A stretch of 64,000 nucleotides of DNA from Orthonyx spaldingii. Lineage: Eukaryota; Chordata; Aves; Passeriformes; Orthonychidae. The stretch is from the NCBI GenBank assembly GCA_013397795.1, contig VZTJ01005309.1, positions 556,449-620,448 of the forward strand, given 5' to 3'. The notes under the pieces are model-generated. The model was not told the DNA's origin. It did no database searches and saw only the letters and a list, made by a program, of their open reading frames with translations. Position 1 is the stretch's first letter. The number at the start of each line of letters is the position of its first letter. The translations under genes and the position numbers were made by a program. Shown here in pieces: positions 38,701 to 52,182 of this stretch.

Positions 38701-41700
38701 CTTGGAGTATTAGATTTACAGACTTGCTCATGACAAAAAAGCTTTCTTTCAACTTTCCATGGTAAAGAAAATAAAATTAGCCTTTATTAGTATGTTAGTA
38801 CTTTAACTGCTCAATAAAAAGTAGATTTAAGCTGACTTTGTTTTAAATGTTATTTCTAGCCCTCTGTGGCTAAGTAGCAACTTAGTATTAAGTTTCACTT
38901 CATTTTTTGTTGGTTTGTGTTGGTTTTTTTGTTTTTTTGGTTTTTTTTTTTGTATTAAAACAGACTGCTATGAGTAATTCTTGTTCTGGAAATTGTGACT
39001 CTTCCTTGTGTATGCTTGCACTATGAAACCACAATGCAGAAATGAAAATCTTAAATAGGAAAGTTTTACTCAAAGAGAGGAATGGTGCTCGGATTTGGTT
39101 GGACCTTACCTTTTCCAAAGTGTTTATCAGACATAAACTATATAAGACAGAGAGTATCCTCTCCTATGCTCAGGTGAAGAAATGTTATGGGGTTTGACTG
39201 CAAAACAGGCTAAACTCAAGTATTTCCACATCAGTCAGGTGAAACTGAGCTGACCAGGGAAAAAGTCCACAAAAAGGATTGGATGGTCCCCTGGTCCGAC
39301 CCAGGCCATAAAAAAATTCAGCTTATAGGTTTGAAGAAGGAAGAATCATACAAATAAAATACAATTAATCTGGCTTTATATATAATTATGGAATGTTACC
39401 TGGCTGTGACAAAGATAAAATCAAACGTCAGCTATTATTTGCATAGCTAAAACAATAAAGTGCTTCTAAGAGCTTGTCCTTGCTTTTTAGTGGAAGTCCC
39501 ATGCTTTGAAGGTTTAGGAACTTAGCAAGGTGCCTGCAGCTATTCACACTGCAATTCCTGCTTGCTGCCAGACTGTTACCACTTAACTGCTGAATGGAAA
39601 GAAGGACTGGCTTCTGTCCTTCACGAGTTTCATAGTGGAAAGATAACCATTTAACCAAACCCACTTCTACCTCCAGGAGACACTCTGGAGGTCTTAATAT
39701 GAATAAACAGGGACTTTTCTCCCTGGAAGGTTGCTGCCTGCGGGGCAAAGAAAATGCACTTCTGTGCAGAAGCTCTCATTGGAGCTGCTTGTTCTTTTGA
39801 GGGGTCCAAGCAGTATCAGTCTGTCAGGGTTGTCACAAACACTACTTATTTGGTGGCCAAGGTGTTGTAGTCATATTAACAAAATAATTTATCCCCCTCA
39901 AAAAAAAAATGCCAAAAAGAAAGATCCTTGGTGTAGTAAATTGTCCTTGTATTTCTTGTGTATACTCTCCAGGTTTTCTTCTTCTGGGCTATTGGGATAA
40001 TTATACACATATTCTTTTAAGTAAAAAAACCAAAAAAAAACAACAACAAACCTGTTTTACTCTTACCTACTAGTTTGCTGCTAAGCCATAGGGTCTCCAT
40101 TGTGGCTCATCCTGCACCAGAGATGGTCTCCTGCAGTGTTCCCCAGAACTTGACAAGCCTCGTCCTCCCTGTCTCCACCTTGCTTGCTTTCCAAAGAAAC
40201 TCCTCACTACTGATTTTATTCCTCTTCCTTGCTAAGGTTCCAGAGCTCTCCTTTCTCCCTGTGTCTCTTAAGCTTCCCATGTCATTTCTTTGTCTCACAT
40301 AGACCCTCAGGTAATCTCTCTTCTCTACTTACAAGCAGAGTTACAGCTCCCCATGATTATTACTTCTCTGTCAGCCTTGTGGTCCCGGCTTTCATCCCTT
40401 TGTGCCCATGTGTTGCTACCAAGTAACTCCTCTTGCTCTGCAACTCCTCTTCTGTGAACACTTCCACAAGGATTTCCCTTCCTGGAAACATGCTGTTCAT
40501 ACCAGTACACTTGGATCCACCCTGAACTGATGGAAACATTCCTTATTTGTGTCAGTAAGATCTCAAGGAGATTTGAGCCTTCCCCAATGAGAGACTTTGG
40601 GTACCAAACAACCATGTTGGTTACGTGCATGGGATTATTCCATACTCATATATCTACTAAATTGTAAATTCATCTTCTCACAAAATCATTTTACATTTCA
40701 CAATGCTGATTTCTTTACTGGAGCACATTGTGTAAGTGGACTCCAGTATGCCTCAAGCTCTTTGCTTGCCTCAGCTTTTCCCAGTAGTTTTGTCAGAATA
40801 GTTTTCTTCCACCGAGTTGGCAAGTAAATAACCGAATCCCTCGCTACTTCTAATGAAGAATACAGATTGACGTACATATGCTGGCTTGTGTAGATATCTT
40901 GTCTGTGTTGCAGGAAGTGTTTCTGGGATGCGGGGACAGCAGATATCAAAGCAGAGGGATAAACTTCTTTGATGCTTCCCTAAGGAATTCCCAGTTGAAA
41001 GGCTGAGGAGAAAGGAGATTGGAGAGGTTGAGGGATACTCAGTTCCTTGTGTGCCTTTGAGACTGCAAAAGATCATAAATACAATTGAACTGCAATGTTT
41101 TAGTTGCAGGGCCTCTGCAAGGCAAGATTAGCCTTAAAAATTATTTCTAATTCTGAAATTACTCCTCATGTATATTCCTGAAAGTGGCAAAGTTCTCTTA
41201 GATTTCAGGCCAGATGCAGATTATAAAAAAGGATTTAGCAAATTGGAACTGTGTGGCTGAACTCAGAAAGTGGCATATGCATTTGCAATAGGAAAGGAAA
41301 ACTGTGGGGATGAATGGCCAAAATATAAGGGGAAGGATTAGGTTGGTCAGTTGTTACCACTGAGCTTCATTTCTTATTCCATAGTAGGCGATATGTTTGA
41401 TTTCTTTGCAGCACAGCCGATGAGCTAGAACTGAATTTTGTGTTTCCCATGAAGCTGACTAACATTTATGTCTATCATTGCTCTTGGTCATTCACAGACA
41501 TTTGGAAAGTGACATGCTTGGTTGCCTGGTATTGACTGCCTTCAGCTAATGTCGCTTCATTTATTACTTGCTGCAGATAACTTCTGATTCAGTTGTCAGT
41601 ATCATGACCCCTTCTCCTCTCTCCCTTATTTTCTTTCACAAAGAGAAAACTGTGCCATTATTTAGAACTGCTATTAGTTGTGTAATGTGTTCTCCTGTGC

Positions 41701-44700
41701 ATCAGAGCACTGTGCATGCTCAGGGGTCAGACACAGCTCACGGTTAAGTTTTCTACTCTGTACAGGTTTGTAGAGGGCGAACTGCACCATTGGTATCTGC
41801 GCATTCTCCAGAAGCTTAAAGGCAACAGGATTCATGTTATGTGGCTTTTTTTCCCCCCTCCTGTCTTTCCCATGAGTATAATATTGGTTTTATGGAAGTG
41901 ATCAGAAAATTGAACTGAAAGTTTCAAAGTTCCATTCTGAGGAAGAAAAAAGTCCTATAGATTTGGCTAAGGTTTTCAGATTCTGTGCCCCAAAATGATG
42001 GAACATTCTGAACAACAGGATCAATATCTTGGGTATTCATTCAGTGCTTCTGAGAGCACCAAGGCAGGAAATGGAGGTATGGTGTAATCATGATATCCCA
42101 GTCTGACCATTTTGGTATTAGGAAGATCACGGATGGAAGCCATTTTTGCACACTACTGATAAGGATGTTGCTTGTGATGCAAGAGTGTAGAGCAGGTCAG
42201 GTACCCAGAGTAGAAATAACACACAAGACATTTGTGTAAAATATTTGTCCAGCTGTGTACACTGCAAAGAACTAAAAATGAAAACCTGTTATACAAACTT
42301 TCAACTATCATTCAGAAAATATCATGTGTTATATAGCCTATAACAGACAGACTGAAACAGATGTAGAAAGACATGCTTCTGCACTGTAGATTTACTGAGC
42401 TGGGATAAAATTTAGTTTCCCTGCATAGAAAAACAAAAATTCATTAATTTTTCTGAGAACACTTTTCTGAGAAAGGCCAACTCTGTTGGTACAGGAAACC
42501 CAAATCATCTTTCTAACATGAAATAATAAAAAGTAGTCTTGTTTCAAGTTTAGCAATATATTAAAAAACCTGAAAGGTAACAAATTTACTTCTTTTTCCT
42601 TGATGGATCACTTCTAACATTCATATATATAGCTATATTGCTTCTGCATACTAAGAAATGTGTGGTCTCTTGTCCTAAGCCCCAAACAAAACTGAGACCC
42701 CTGTGTTTGGATATACATATGGTAAAGATGTATTGGTAAAAAACACTTGCTTATCTTTCTGTCTGCTTGCCAGTGTCTTACGAATGTTCCTGATGTGAAA
42801 AAACACATAAGAGAAAATTTTCTTACAAAATTTATGCAAGTGCCCAGGTTAGTGTTAGTTATCATCCTAATCTTTGGGCTGTCTTCCTTAAAAGCATGGA
42901 TGTTCCTAGGTGTTTGGGGTTTTTTCCCCCTTTTCTGTGGTCCAGAAATGCCTCAGGGTAAAGCATAAGGATTACGTGAGCATGTATAATGAGAATGTTC
43001 CTATTCTGAGACCTTTGGTAAGAGGAGACAAAGCCATGAGGATGCAGCTGAAGCAGAAGTGGATGTGAGAGCGTGGCAACTGCATAGCAAGAAGATGTGG
43101 CTTTCATCTCAGCTGCACAGTGGGAAGCACTACATTCAATAAGTTTTCTGTTCTCCTTACTTAAAAAGTTTTGAACCTACAAGCTTTTGGGGTAGAGGTG
43201 CTTGGAGAACACTCATTACATGTAAATAAAAACAAACTTAATACCACTTAAAGGACTAAAGTTTTTTCTGAATATATTAAGGTGCTGAAATGCATCTTAC
43301 AGTAAGAGACCCTCAAGACACAGAATCAGTCAGTCTGGCTCTCAAAGTACTACTTGGCTATTGAATTTTTCATCTGTTTGTGAGAGAATTTCATTCTTTC
43401 CAGTTTATTCCTACTAAAGGACATTCAGAACGAACAATGTTTGGGAAATGTAGCTTTCTCTGATAGCACAGGCAGAAACTATTTATAAGTTTTTGACAGA
43501 AGTGCCTGAATAGCAAGGAGTGATGTGTTTGGTCTTTCAGGCTCCTGCATGGAGTGGAGTTACCACAGTGCCAGCGTTGGGAACCTTTTGATATTTATTG
43601 AGGAATAGTTTGTCCTTCCAAGTAGAACAAATCTGGTGTTTTGTCTGTGTTAGACAGCAGAAATATCAGAAGCAAAAACAGCTTTCACAAATACTTAAGG
43701 TGGTGATTTATCTATTTTCTAACAGATAAGAGTGAGGAAGAGACAACACTGACATTTAATGTAGATTGTGGCACCTGCTACAACTGAGCACCTTGAAGTA
43801 TTATTTCCCTTGATTCTCAACAGAAATTGTTTCAGGAGAATTATTTGTTCTTTTCCTGTCATTTATTTAAATGAATTCTCACCAGATTCTGTGACTCATT
43901 TTCCCCCAAAGGGATGGCTATGCTGTCAGCAAAAGAAGACTTAAAGATTAACAAACTAGCTGTCTTTTAGACAAAATGCCACTGGTAGTTTACCTGTCAT
44001 TGTTTTGTGTGAAGACACTTACTTGAATGTCTGATAGATCATTAATTGAGTTTTGCTTTTGGCTGTAGTCAGTTTCAACAAGCAGAGCGTCTCCTTCCCC
44101 CATGCACACCTGAGTGGTCTGTTGTGCATTCTGGGTGATCCTGCAGGGATTTCAGAGGCATATATGAGAGGATTAACCTAATACCCCCAAAACCTCCTTA
44201 GAGCTGTCTTGGCCCAGTAATGAGCTGCAAAGTTAGTCCTGGTAATTGGATGCTAGCTGGGATGCCAGTCGAAGCCTTCAGTCTCTAACTGTAGTAGGTG
44301 AGGTTTTCTGGGATGTGCACCTGCCTTCCTACTACCGACCCTCTGCAGACAGCCTGCATCCCTGCCCAACTCTGCTTTTCCACTCAGTCTCCTCATGCTT
44401 TTGGGTGGACTGGGCTTTTGCTATGGCAAAAAGGGAGCTGAGGAAGCACAGAACCTTGTGATTTGGAAATCTGGCACTATTCTTTTAGAACTGTGCTCCA
44501 TTAGTCTGGTGAGCAGTGACACAGGAGAAAAATGACAACAGTAATTTGGAAACTCAGAGAAGCAACTGCACATAGGTGTTGGCAACGTGTGAGTATCTTT
44601 ATCCTGGATAAGACTAGAGCAAAACGGGTTCAGTGAAGCTGAAGGAGATGTTGCCAGCAGGAGGAGGAGAAGTGGATTTGAGAAAATAGATGCTGTGCAC

Positions 44701-46017
44701 ATTGTAATTAATGTTTACTCTGTGAGGAGGCATGAATAATACTGTGCTTAACAGATACGAAGAGATGACAGAAGGGTAGCTATTTCCTAATGAACGTGTT
44801 AAAAAAATTAAAGGTAGAATTAGATGAAGAGCAGAGAAACTCTGCATCCTTACTTGGATATAGGCCTTAGAAAATACTGTTATAAGACAGCATCAGCATT
44901 AAATTGAAGAAATCCCTCAGAACATTAAAAAACAAAATGTCATTTCTCTCAAGTGCAGCAGCAAGCTACTTTGAATATTATCTGTCGTATGTTGGAAGGT
45001 GAACTTAAGTTTTGGATTATACAGACCTATAAATGGACTTATGTTTTGTAATGTCAATTCTAAGCCTCTTGGGGTAGTCTCTCATCTTTCAAATATACTT
45101 TGAGAACAAACTCTGCTAGTGCAGCATAGATAGAGAAACCAAAGGTGAAAACCCTTAATGGTAAATGTTATGTATATAAAGGATGGTGTATTTTTAGATA
45201 GCTAAATTTTAATTATGGCCACCAGACGAATGGATAATGATCAGCTGATTTTCTGTCTGACAGATGCTCCAGATTTGTCTCTGCATACTTTTTTAATGAA
45301 GTGCATAAATCAAAATTCACTTGCATGAAGGCATGTCAGACTGTGTCCTTCATCATCTTCCTGAGTTGTCTAGTATTATGCAGTGCAGGGAGATTACATC
45401 AGAGAAGGAGATGTGCTGGAAAGGAAAGGGAGGGCTTTGAAACAAGTGCAAAAGTGCAAACTGTACTGCACAAAAGAGTAGCTTCATGTGGCTGATTCGT
45501 AGACCAGGTTTTTTCCATTTAAAAAGTAACCATTTAGGGGTAAAACACCGATGCAAGAGAGAAAAGAGGGGGGAAAAAGTCTACAAGCAGGTTTGAGAAA
45601 GTGTATATTGATGTTAATGTCATTCTGTAGATCTTATGTGAACAGCAGTCTACTCACAACAGTATTTTTGGCTCCACTGTATTAATGGCTGAAATGAAAT
45701 GGGCAGGAACGGTGAGACCATGCTGGTATTGTGGCAATGAGAGTAATTTTAACGATTTCACTAAGCAAAAGAAGATCCCAAGCATTTTCTGTTCTGAAGT
45801 GTAATTTACAATCCCTTCACTTGCTGTGGTGAGCCTATGAAGAAAAACATTTAGGATACCTACAGTTTAATAAATATGAACACCCCCAAAAAGCCATGAG
45901 ACTGTGTATGTAAACATGGATTCGTTCTCCTTATTTTTATATTTCATGCCAAGTGCTGATCTCACCCTCTGACAGAACAATGCTAAATCTAACTGAGAAT
46001 GTCAATGCACGTTTGAC
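35783..46017. other. Long non-coding stretch, no gene called
   Basis: Ten kilobases of AT-rich DNA with no exon that I can support. A pyrimidine-rich segment lies at about 40090-40460. Several A-rich runs occur, such as 39900-39908 and 40023-40050. This is probably intergenic or a PKIB 5' intron. Confidence 0.6.
38909..38953 (+). repeat. T/G low-complexity tract
   Basis: Runs of T interrupted by G or GG (tttgttggtttgtgttggtttttttg...). It is the complement in kind of the A/C tract at 33.4 kb and may be a decayed retroelement tail in the opposite orientation. Confidence 0.7.
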
Positions 46018-46076
46018 CATTGGACTGGATCAACTTAAAGGTCTATTCCAACCTTGATGACTCCATGATTTTGATG
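46018..46076 (+). mobile_element. Very short CR1-type 3' tail, sense
   Basis: The stretch 'cattggactggatcaacttaaaggtctattccaaccttgatgactccatgattttgatg' matches the CR1 terminal segment ('ttggactggatgatct...aggtc..ttccaacc...gattctatgatt') with decay. Only about 60 bases are recognisable. It lies 1.7 kb upstream of the first PKIB coding exon. Confidence 0.7.
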
Positions 46077-46984
46077 TGTTTTCGGAAAAGTGTCATTCTT
46101 GAATGTTGATGTAGAGTTTCTACATTTTGCCACTGACAGAGAAGTTTCATTTGGTTTTCATGGAGGACAGGAACCTTCTGCTAAAATCTCCAGGTCAGAA
46201 CTTTCACTTACTGACCTTGGTTAAAGCAAGCAGTTTATTTGCATGTTCAGGTCATCTTTCAGACTCGGTGGTCACACTTGTGCCTTTGTTTCTTGCCAAG
46301 AAGGATTCATTTCTTCTATTACAAGGTTCTTAGAGATACAAAGAAGATTAAGAATATTTCTTCTTGCTTTTGGATTGACACAGCCAAAAGGCACTTTGAG
46401 GGAGAAAAAGAAAATGTTTATGGTAGAAACGGCAGGTCAGCATCAGCAATCAAATTTCTGCCTCTTCCTTCCTGCACATCAGAGCAAGTCATGTTTTATA
46501 GCTATTTGCATCATTTTTTCTATCCATGAAATGAAAGCAGTAGTATTTCCCAAGCTTAGCAGAATTTTAAAAGGGGGACTGTCATGCTCTGCTTCGTATA
46601 TGAACAACACTAACATAATTGACGCTTTCCATATCCAGTTCTTAGTCTAAATACAGCCAGTTGTCAACCAAAAGCTGACAGCCTTCTGTCAGATTGATCT
46701 CCAGTACCATCTGTATCCCTTCCCACACAAAGCACTGACCGTATTTACAGAGAGACAACATTCCTGCTCTCACATTGCAAACAGAACTTCATTCATATAG
46801 AGCAAGTAACTATTGGTTTTAATTGAGTAATGGATACCTAATGATCATAAATTGCTCTGTTAATTATCACATTATTGTGTAAATTATGGCCTTTTGTGAC
46901 CACTAATGGCAGTTTTCACACTCTGTCTCTTTGTGCCACTTGCAGCCAAGTATCCTTCTGCTCTAGGTGTTTGCACTTATCTGT

Positions 46985-47081
46985 TGACTCAGGGTGTGAT
47001 CCTGCAAACATCTCTGTGCCTGATCCAAAGCCCATTGTGGTCAGCAGTTTTCCCATTCAGTTCAGTGGGCTTTGAGACAGG
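46985..47081. repeat. Old palindromic interspersed repeat, sauropsid/amniote type
   Basis: The stretch 'tgatcctgcaaaca...cctgatccaaagcccattg ... cccattcagttcagtgggctttgagacagg' resembles a palindromic element that I recall as common in bird, turtle and crocodile DNA ('gatccaaagcccattgaagtcaatggg...ttgacttcaatgggctttggatcagg'). Arms at 47020-47037 and 47063-47080 are complementary at 14 of 18 positions. I cannot give a family name with confidence. Confidence 0.55.
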
Positions 47082-47193
47082 TATCAAGGGAGCAGAGTAT
47101 CATTGGTTCCATTATTTTCAGGATTCGGTTATTTATTAGATAAAAGTCACATGCACAAATGAAGGTTAAACCAGGCTAATAAGCAGCAGAGGA

Positions 47194-47235
47194 AAACAAG
47201 TGGTTTGATATGCGGCAAACAAGTGGTTTGATATG
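47194..47235 (+). repeat. 19-bp direct repeat at 23-bp spacing
   Basis: The string aaacaagtggtttgatatg occurs at 47194-47212 and again at 47217-47235, separated by cggc. It lies about 530 bases before the PKIB exon acceptor. A local duplication is the likely origin. Confidence 0.8.
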
Positions 47236-47768
47236 TGAAGGATAAAGAAATTCTACGAAGAGTTTCAGTTTGTGTTTTATGAGGTGACTTTATATCATTT
47301 GCTCCTCTGTGACATGAGTTTGGTCTGACAAGATTCTAAATAAGAACCTGAACACGATTCGTAATAAGAGAAACATTCTTTACTTCATACAAACTGTATG
47401 ACAACAGAATTTTAGTTCTCTTCCAGGTAATTGTATGGCAAAACCACTTAAAAAGAGGAAACAGGTCATAAAAGGACATACAGATGGCTGGCAGAAAGGA
47501 CTGTTGCTGACCCCATTCACAGGTTTCTTGTAGGTGCAGAGTTGTTCATTGTTCTAGTCTGATGTGCAAATGGTACCGTAAGGACATGCACAGACAGTCT
47601 TCTATCTTCTTCAGGGGCAGAAATAAAGCTTAAACACTCTATTGAAATGTATGGCTTTTAATAACAAAAGAACCACTGGGCAAAGCCTCTGGCTATTGTA
47701 TTGTTGAGCAGGTGATTAGCATCCATCAGGCTACAGCTATTTTCTTCTTCTGTTTGTTCCATATGCAG

Positions 47769-47795
47769 ATGTTGCTATGAGGAAAGGAGTCAGCA
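47769..47795 (+). promoter_or_regulatory. PKIB: PKIB 5' UTR segment with a four-codon upstream ORF
   Basis: These are the 27 untranslated bases between the splice acceptor and the PKIB start codon. The first three bases of the exon are ATG, in frame with the main start, and the frame closes at once (ATG TTG CTA TGA, 47769-47780). This prevents an N-terminal extension in this splice form. Mammalian PKIB has an isoform with a few extra N-terminal residues; that form cannot be made from this exon. Upstream non-coding exons must exist, but I cannot locate them. Confidence 0.7.
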
Positions 47796-47943
47796 ATGAC
47801 TGATGTGGAGCCTGTGGTCACAGATTTTGCAGCATCAGGACGGGCAGGCCGCCGGAACGCCTTACCAGATATCCTGGGCTCACCTGCTGGTGCTGGGACT
47901 TCAGACCTGCCACACAAACTGGCTGAGCTCTCTGTTTCAGAAG
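47796..47943 (+). CDS. PKIB: PKIB coding exon 1: cAMP-dependent protein kinase inhibitor beta, residues 1-49
   Basis: This exon encodes the N-terminal 49 residues of a protein kinase A inhibitor. PKI proteins bind the free PKA catalytic subunit as a pseudosubstrate and carry it out of the nucleus. The pseudosubstrate core GRAGRRNALPD is at residues 15-25: Arg16, Arg19 and Arg20 precede Asn-Ala, where Ala22 replaces the phospho-acceptor Ser/Thr. Phe11 matches the conserved aromatic anchor. Residue 8 is Val, where PKIA has Tyr, which is typical of the beta isoform. LPHKLAELSV at residues 38-47 fits the CRM1-type nuclear export signal. The opening MTDVE and RRNALPDI favour PKIB over PKIA or PKIG. 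The exon starts at 47769 after the acceptor tgtttgttccatatgcag. An in-frame TGA at 47778 makes the ATG at 47796 the start, with G at -3. The donor is GAAG|GTAATG and leaves phase 1. Assignment is from remembered family sequence, not a search. Confidence 0.95.
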
Positions 47944-50900
47944 GTAATGGCTGTGCATTCAGAAAGGGACGTTTTAATGCAGCCATCCTTTGCTTTGTCT
48001 TTAAGACTTCACCACCACACAGTTTTGATGTCAACAGTAATATTTCTTTGATAATTTATAATTAAATTCAACCTTCCAAAACAGTTATCACTTGTACTTC
48101 CTGATGAGACAAGTTAATATTAACCCATATCCATATCCATCTGCAGATTCAGTGTTAGCAGCCTGGGGAAACAGTTCAGTGCTGGGAACTGAACTCCAGT
48201 TCTCCTGAGGAAGAGCAAACACAATTGCATTTCTGGGTGACTTGGAAAACCCATCACTCCAGCTATAAATTCGAGTGTACTCCTGCACTGAGATAACTTA
48301 GCACAAGACAGTACTGTTAATACAATGACAGCTATCCTAACTCAGGCATATGCATTAAGAGTAGAGTTTATAGTGATTTACTCCTGCTAGTAGGCTTTCA
48401 ACTTTGCTCTCTGACACCAGCACCCTATTTAGGCATGTCGTTTAATTTGATAAGGTGCTCTGTTGATATAGCACAGGTCTAATCAACACCAGCTCTATGA
48501 GTTCTTTTACCTTCAGAGTGACTTCAGAGGAATTTTCAAATTCAGAAAAATCTTATTTCTAATGCCTATGAAATGAAAATTATAGATTGGCTCTAAGCAT
48601 GGTCTGTCCCTACTTTTTTAATCAGAATCAGAATTTTTTTCAGAAAACTTTTTCTTCTCATGCCCATCACTGTTGCTGTTGTGATACCACCACAACAGAT
48701 GGTCCCACATCCAGGAGCAGTGATGGTGTGGGTGCAGCAAAGGAGAAAGCAAGGTCTTGTGCTGAGGTGTGAAGGGCCTATGGATCCAAACTGAGCAGAT
48801 CATAAAAGGGATTCCTAGTCTCCAAGGCTGCATGTCCTCCTTTCACATTGCCTGAAGAAATTACAGGATGTTAAGTGTACAGCCCCCTAAAGCACCAAAA
48901 AAGCTGGGGGGAAGGATTTATTTGATCCCAAATTGTTGTTATTTTGGTGGTTTAATTTATAGTCATGTGTTTGGGATTCTGTAATCTAAACCCCACATGG
49001 GCCCATCAAAGGACTGCTGAACAGGTAGAAAGAACATTTCCTGGAGGAATGAGAAGGGCCGAATGACCATATCCTGACTTGAACCAGGAGAAGAGAGGAA
49101 AGTAAGGATCTGAATGGGTGCTGGAAGAAGGCATTACTTTGTCTTGAGATTTTTCCCTGTAAATATGAAAATTATCTTCCTTCATATTTTCCCCTTCTGG
49201 TGTATGCAACTGAAGCACTGGAAATTAATTCCAAAGTACAAAGAGTCACTTAACATTTAATGGTTTTGTTTTTAAATTGTGCAGTTTTTTATGTGCCAAA
49301 TAGTTCTTCTACCTGGTCTGATCAGGATCCAGCAGGAGAGAACTCTTTCCCTTATCAAAGGGGAGACAGATGGGAATTTATATTGATATCAGTGTCAGGA
49401 ACTTTGGAAGTGAAGTGACCAGTCCAACCCACTGAAATATTCATTGCTTTATTATGTGTAACTAACCTTTTGTATTGTTTAGCGCAGTGATCATTGAAGG
49501 ATGTGCACCACGTTAAAAACAGCATCAAAGAATACAACAGCTGTAAAAAAGTTTCTCATGTTTGTTTCACTTCAGCCTCTGGCAAGTTTAGTAGTTGGAA
49601 AGAGTGTACTTTTTAAAGCATAAAAATGTTCTCTTTTTGGTCTTTCCCCCCCCCTCCCTGAATAAAAACAAACAGGAAAGAGTGCAAGTCTTTCTATAAG
49701 AAAAGTTACAGCATGCCATAAAATAAATATCTAGCTCTCTGTATGACAGAATAGTCCTCCTCTCCTGTTCTCCATACAATTCATTAAGAAGAAAAAATGA
49801 AACACAGCTATGTTAGTTTTAGGAAAATGTACTGATGCTTTCTTAGAAATACAGGACTAGCACTGCCAGGATCTGAAGAACAATTAAGAGCATGGAATTG
49901 TCCTTTGCTTTTGTCATTGACATATAGCCGTGCCAGAGCATGTTGGGAGGAGGCAGATGCTGTTATCAGCAGTTTACAGTAGTGATAATAGGAAGTGAAT
50001 ACAGGATGCAGTTAGGTCCACTCTGACAGCTTGGATGCTTTCAGGGGATGGGAATTCCACAAGTATCACATGGGAATTTCAGCCTCATTGTGTTGTAAGT
50101 TAAAGTTTTGATGAGACAGCAAGCAAAAAGAGGAGAATTCATCAAAATGGAGAGACAGTTTTGAAGTTCAAATGCTGTGACAGGGAAACAGTCTGTGAAA
50201 CATTTGGGGCTCTAACAGGCATCTCTTTTGCCTATTTCTAACCTTAACAATAAGTTGTTAAAAAAGGAAAGTCATTTCCAGCTCAGAACAAAGAAATCAG
50301 ATAAATGAGAGAAGTGGAGAAGATGGAGTATGTGGCTATATAAAGTACACCCTATTTTGTTGCTACTCTGAAATTCAGATTCAGTGAAGATCATGGGAAA
50401 AGGTGAAGAGGACTCTCTCCATCTTGTTTCAAATTTAGCTAATACTCATTGGATCATACATTTCCTCTTTCTAAAATGCTGTCAGCTACTATCATAGTGA
50501 AAAGTCAGGAACAGGATGTGCTAATACCTTTTGGTTTAGAAGAGAAAAGAGACTGCTTTATTTTTTTATGAATATACAAGGACCCTATGTATGTGATACA
50601 AATGTCCCTGTACTCTGCATGCCACACAAAATTGATGTTCTCGTGAGATGAACAGGAGAGATTCTGGCACCAGCTGTTTATCTTGGAGCCTAACTCTGAA
50701 ATGCAGACCATCTGTGTCCTGTCTGATCATCCTCTGGTGGTGTGCAAGTTTTGGAGTGCTGAGACTTTCCACAGCTGGTCTGGTGGGAGGTCATACTGGA
50801 ACCATGTTAAATAGTTGATGGTGTCACTGGTGATCCAAAGGTTGAAGAGGAGGCTGCAAGAAGTTTGAGAGCAAGGAGCTATACTGGTCTTCCACACTTG

Positions 50901-52182
50901 GTAACCTGCGTTAGGGCACCATTCTGCTGATAACACTCAGCAGCTTAACTAGCACCTATTGCACACCTAAGTGCCCCCAAGTATGAGATCAGATTTCCTC
51001 TAACAAACTGCTTTCCTCTACCCTGTCTGAAAGACTCCACTGATATTAGATGTCCAACCCCGCATAAAAACAGCCAATAGAGGAGATTGCTGTGTCTCCC
51101 TTTCCACAACACTGTGGCTGTGCTACATAAGGCTGGAAGGTGTCAAATAACTCGGTTCTTTATCACTATAGAACTCCAAAGCCTCTGAACCTTTGAAGAG
51201 ACTTAAAAACATCAAGCAGTTTCTGCCAAGAGCTTTAGCTGATGAATTGTGCACAGCATTATAGATTTGCTGTGATATGTAGAGACCAAGATATATAAAC
51301 TCCTTTGGGTGTTTGTGGTATTTTATAGCGAGTCTGAAAATGTAACCCTTAGATTATGACTGTAGAGGAGATGGAGGAGTATTAGGTGGAGGACAGTATA
51401 GCCAGATGTGCTGAGCAGACCTTTCCTTGTCTCCAAAAGCCATGGACTGCCATAGATTTGGGTATTCTGTTACCACTGGTAACATGTGGGTCTTGAAGTC
51501 CATATGGGACTTGAAGGCAACGTGAAAATTATTATTATGGTTTGCAAGGAAATCAAGGCAAGAGGAGTTTCTGCTTCTCAGTGAGTAAACTTGATCAAAA
51601 GAAGCAGCATGGAACAATTCATATAATGACCAGACATGCTGGGGAACTTTTATTTGTATCAGTCTTGTAAGCATTCAACTCTAATCTGTGGAAAAGTGAA
51701 CTTCCAACTCAGAGTAACAAAAAATCCCCCATCTTGTGAAGACAGGGTGAATTCATGTAAGTATTTCTTGTCAAAGAAGGTCAGACAGATAACTGGCATG
51801 TCCATGAACCGTAATGTCATCTACCTGAAACCACACAGTGCTCAAAGGAATGCAATATTCTAATTTGATTATGGAAATTACCCAGAAAAAAAAAAGAACA
51901 ATGGTAATACAAAGTTATTGCCAATGTATTTTTTACAACCAAATGTACATTGCTCAGCCTATGCAAGAAGTGGGCAAATCAACCCCAACAGGTAGTGTCT
52001 TTTAGAAGACGCCTCTGAAAGTTCTTAATCTCTTGAGTTATTCTTTCTTTCTAAAGCACCCATGACTGTGGTAGTAAAGAGCCAGTCCAAACAGACATGA
52101 TCAGTAAACCCAAATATTCGGCTGCATTAAAAGAGCTGTGAGAATGTGTGTGGAATAAATATTTCATTCTGTCTCTGTTTAG
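47944..52182 (+). other. PKIB: PKIB intron between the two coding exons
   Basis: This is a 4,239-base GT-AG intron, phase 1. It begins GTAATGG and ends with the pyrimidine-rich tctgtctctgtttag. It is AT-rich and non-coding. I see no CR1 tail inside it and no frame with splice sites that looks like an additional exon. Short frames of up to 106 codons on either strand, such as 51354-51674 minus, resemble no family I know. Confidence 0.85.

Noticed and set aside
1..47768. Coding exons of SERINC1 or HSF2, expected upstream of PKIB by synteny
   Set aside because: I looked for their characteristic protein segments in the open frames on both strands and saw none. They probably lie to the left of the window.
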